This document shows positions 25,203-26,489 of a stretch of DNA of 26,489 nt, one piece after another. The stretch lies in NCBI GenBank assembly GCA_017391185.1, contig JAFOZN010000117.1:1-26489 (forward strand), written 5' to 3'. The position numbers were made by a program, and so were the translations under genes. The stretch is from Alistipes sp. (GTDB lineage Bacteria; Bacteroidota; Bacteroidia; Bacteroidales; Rikenellaceae). Position 1 is the first letter of the stretch, and the number at the start of each line of letters is the position of its first letter. Under the pieces are notes generated by a model that was not told the DNA's origin, did no database searches, and was given only the letters and a program-made list of their open reading frames with translations.

Positions 25203-25742
25203 ATGGAGAATAAGGTTAAGTTGCAGGATCGTACCTTTAAGGTGATGATCTCGGCGGAGCAGATAGATAAGGCCGTGGCAGAGGTTGCCTCTAAGTTGAA
25301 TGAGCGATATGCTGGCAAGCAGCCGATTATTGTCGGTGTGTTGAGCGGATCGGTACTTTTTATGAGTGATCTGGTGCGTAAGATTGAGTTTAACAGCGAG
25401 TTATCGTTCGTTAAGTTATCTTCTTACGAAGGCACCCAATCAACGGGTAAGGTACGCATGGATTTAGGCTTGAGCGTTGATGTCAAAGATAGAGATGTAA
25501 TTATCGTAGAGGATATCGTAGAGACAGGCCATAGTATGAAACATCTGTTGGATTATCTTGCCGATTTTGAGCCTCGCAGCGTAGCGATTTGTACTCTTTT
25601 CTTTAAGCCTGAAAAGTTTCAATATGACTATCCAATTGAGTATGTGGCTTTGCCTATTGGTAATGAGTTTATAGTGGGTTATGGTCTGGATTACAACCAA
25701 TTAGGCCGTAATCTGAAGGATATATATGTCGTAGAGCCTTAG
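25203..25742 (+). CDS. hpt: Hypoxanthine phosphoribosyltransferase
   Basis: 179 residues, the usual size. The enzyme joins hypoxanthine (and often guanine) to PRPP, making IMP or GMP in purine salvage in the cytoplasm. The PRPP-binding motif is VEDIVETG at 102-109, preceded by GVLSGSVLFMSDLVR (45-59, the loop with the conserved cis peptide) and VKLSSYEGTQSTG (flexible loop). The C-terminal GLDYNQLGRNLKDIYVV is typical for bacterial HPRT. The start is set by a strong Shine-Dalgarno site. The gene is preceded by a hairpin after transketolase and followed 60 bases later by the DivIC-like gene. Confidence 0.95.
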   Translation: MENKVKLQDRTFKVMISAEQIDKAVAEVASKLNERYAGKQPIIVGVLSGSVLFMSDLVRKIEFNSELSFVKLSSYEGTQSTGKVRMDLGLSVDVKDRDVIIVEDIVETGHSMKHLLDYLADFEPRSVAICTLFFKPEKFQYDYPIEYVALPIGNEFIVGYGLDYNQLGRNLKDIYVVEP

Positions 25743-25802
25743 TTGGTGCTTAGTTATTTATGGGCGTATAGTGGGCTGATTTATATAAGGGGAGATTTTA
25801 GT

Positions 25803-26078
25803 ATGGCTTCAAATTTTAGCAAGCGAGTGTGGCAAATCTTGACTGCGGTAATCATAGTATATACCGTAGCCTTGACCGCGCGTAATCTCTTCCGAGTGAT
25901 AAAGATTCAGAGCCGTATCTCTTTGTTGGAAGATCAGAAAGACTTTTTCCAGCAGCGTATCAGCGAAGATAGTACCCTTTTGGAAAGATTGAATTATGAT
26001 GAGTATCTTGAGCAATACGCCAGAGAGAAATTTCATATGCAACGCCCTAATGAGTATATCTATATCCTTGAAGATTGA
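25803..26078 (+). CDS. DivIC/FtsB-like septum formation initiator protein
   Basis: 91 residues from the ATG at 25803. An earlier in-frame ATG at 25743 would add 20 residues of poor character; the later one is preferred because AAGGGGAG lies 8 bases upstream and the protein then has the classic layout. That layout is a short cytoplasmic N-terminus (MASNFSKRVW), one membrane span at about 11-28, a coiled coil at about 33-62 (IQSRISLLEDQKDFFQQRI), and the family's C-terminal YAREKFHMQRPNEYIYIL. FtsB and DivIC bridge FtsL and FtsQ/DivIB in the division complex. No fts genes are nearby. It ends just before a bidirectional terminator. Confidence 0.88.
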   Translation: MASNFSKRVWQILTAVIIVYTVALTARNLFRVIKIQSRISLLEDQKDFFQQRISEDSTLLERLNYDEYLEQYAREKFHMQRPNEYIYILED

Positions 26079-26099
26079 TTTTGGGCGTTGGACGATATA

Positions 26100-26135
26100 A
26101 AAATGGGCGTTACAGTATTAAGTAACGCCCATTTT
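26100..26135. terminator. Bidirectional terminator between the DivIC-like gene and argR remnant
   Basis: A perfect 14-bp stem (AAAATGGGCGTTAC at 26100-26113 with its complement at 26122-26135) and an 8-base loop. A-tract and T-tract flanks give a T-run in both directions, which suits the convergent genes on each side. Confidence 0.9.
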
Positions 26136-26152
26136 GTCTGTATCTGCAGTCT

Positions 26153-26400
26153 TTAGATTATGTTACTAAGCATCGGGAAGATGTGCAGTAGTGCATCTAT
26201 CACATCTTTGCGTTTGGCATCCTCCTTGAGTATAATCAATACCGTATTGTCGCCAGCTATAGTGCCAAGGATTGATGGGCAGTCGAGGTTGTCGATAGGT
26301 ACCGATATAGCACTTGCGTAGCCTGATTTGGTCTTCAATACGCCCAAATTACCTGAGAATGTAAGGCCTGTGATATTGTCCGATATGTTGGACGTTTTTC
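26153..26400 (-). pseudogene. argR: Arginine repressor ArgR remnant, DNA-binding domain missing
   Basis: Read on the minus strand, the frame ending at 26153 encodes the C-terminal oligomerisation and arginine-binding domain of ArgR: ITGLTFSGNLGVLKTKSGYA, then DCPSILGTIAGDNTVLIIL and a final helix. GTIAGDNT is the family's arginine-binding motif (usually GDDT or GDNT). ArgR is normally about 150-155 residues, with an N-terminal winged helix whose mark is a TLSRDL-type motif. Here recognisable ArgR sequence begins at about base 26395 (SDNITG). Upstream in the same frame only about 14 unrelated codons follow to the ATG at 26437, and no winged helix is found in any frame. The gene is therefore 5'-truncated by an insertion, deletion or assembly join. 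If real, this copy cannot bind operator DNA. Confidence 0.75.
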
Positions 26401-26489
26401 TTATAAACCTTATCCAATATTTCATTCCACTCTTCAACTGAAATGTGGCCTTTATTTGGAATTAAATTATCAAGTGATGCTTCGGTAAC
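26349..26489 (-). CDS. Partial open frame of unknown function at the window edge, upstream of the argR break
   Basis: On the minus strand a frame open to the window edge gives 46 codons and stops at 26351-26349. It reads VTEASLDNLIPNKGHISVEE and continues WNEILDKVYKKN. I do not recognise it. Its last ~15 codons overlap the ArgR remnant in another frame, so only the first ~31 codons lie in the foreign part. The stretch is AT-rich and reads like coding sequence (no stop, charged and hydrophobic residues mixed), so it may be the end of a gene on an inserted element. Confidence 0.3.
   Translation of the reverse strand, partial: VTEASLDNLIPNKGHISVEEWNEILDKVYKKNVQHIGQYHRPYILR

Overview
The window looks like ordinary chromosome from a member of the Bacteroidetes, most likely order Bacteroidales (an Alistipes/Rikenellaceae-like gut bacterium is a guess). 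Three things point there: promoters with the TAnnTTTG -7 box typical of the phylum, leaders that mostly lack a Shine-Dalgarno site, and a gene set of this type (tandem M3 peptidase lipoproteins, a PF05096-type glutaminyl cyclase, an SDG-type transketolase, and a secreted protein with Gln right after its signal peptide). No rRNA, tRNA, CRISPR array or complete mobile element was seen, and no gene-free stretch exceeds 300 bases.

Left part, minus strand (about 7.9 kb down to 1): a compact operon of six genes for a membrane complex related to hydrogenase-4/complex I (HyfB-, HyfC-, HyfE- and HyfF-like membrane subunits, a NuoC-large subunit fusion, and a ferredoxin-small subunit fusion), followed 5 bases later by a sodium:alanine symporter cut by the window edge. 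The large subunit has lost all four cysteines that hold the NiFe centre. The small subunit has lost all four cysteines of the proximal iron-sulfur cluster. One ferredoxin-type cluster is all that remains. The complex therefore belongs with the 'energy-converting hydrogenase-related' (Ehr) complexes, whose reaction is not established, and it is the most interesting system in the window. rsmE lies just upstream on the same strand.

Middle: a 51-bp divergent region with a perfect 16-bp palindrome that carries a -7 box on each strand separates rsmE from a plus-strand operon of two M3 metallopeptidase lipoproteins and a secreted GH43-like glycosidase, closed by a strong terminator. Next come a glutaminyl-peptide cyclotransferase lipoprotein and a stand-alone methionine-synthase homocysteine module, then RNase R overlapping mqnC (futalosine menaquinone pathway), closed by a terminator.

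Right part, plus strand: a protein-quality-control cluster (trigger factor, then clpP-clpX), transketolase, hypoxanthine phosphoribosyltransferase and a DivIC/FtsB-like division protein. A bidirectional terminator then faces an argR remnant on the minus strand. Only the C-terminal domain of ArgR is present. The last roughly 95 bases show no ArgR similarity, which suggests an insertion, rearrangement or assembly junction.
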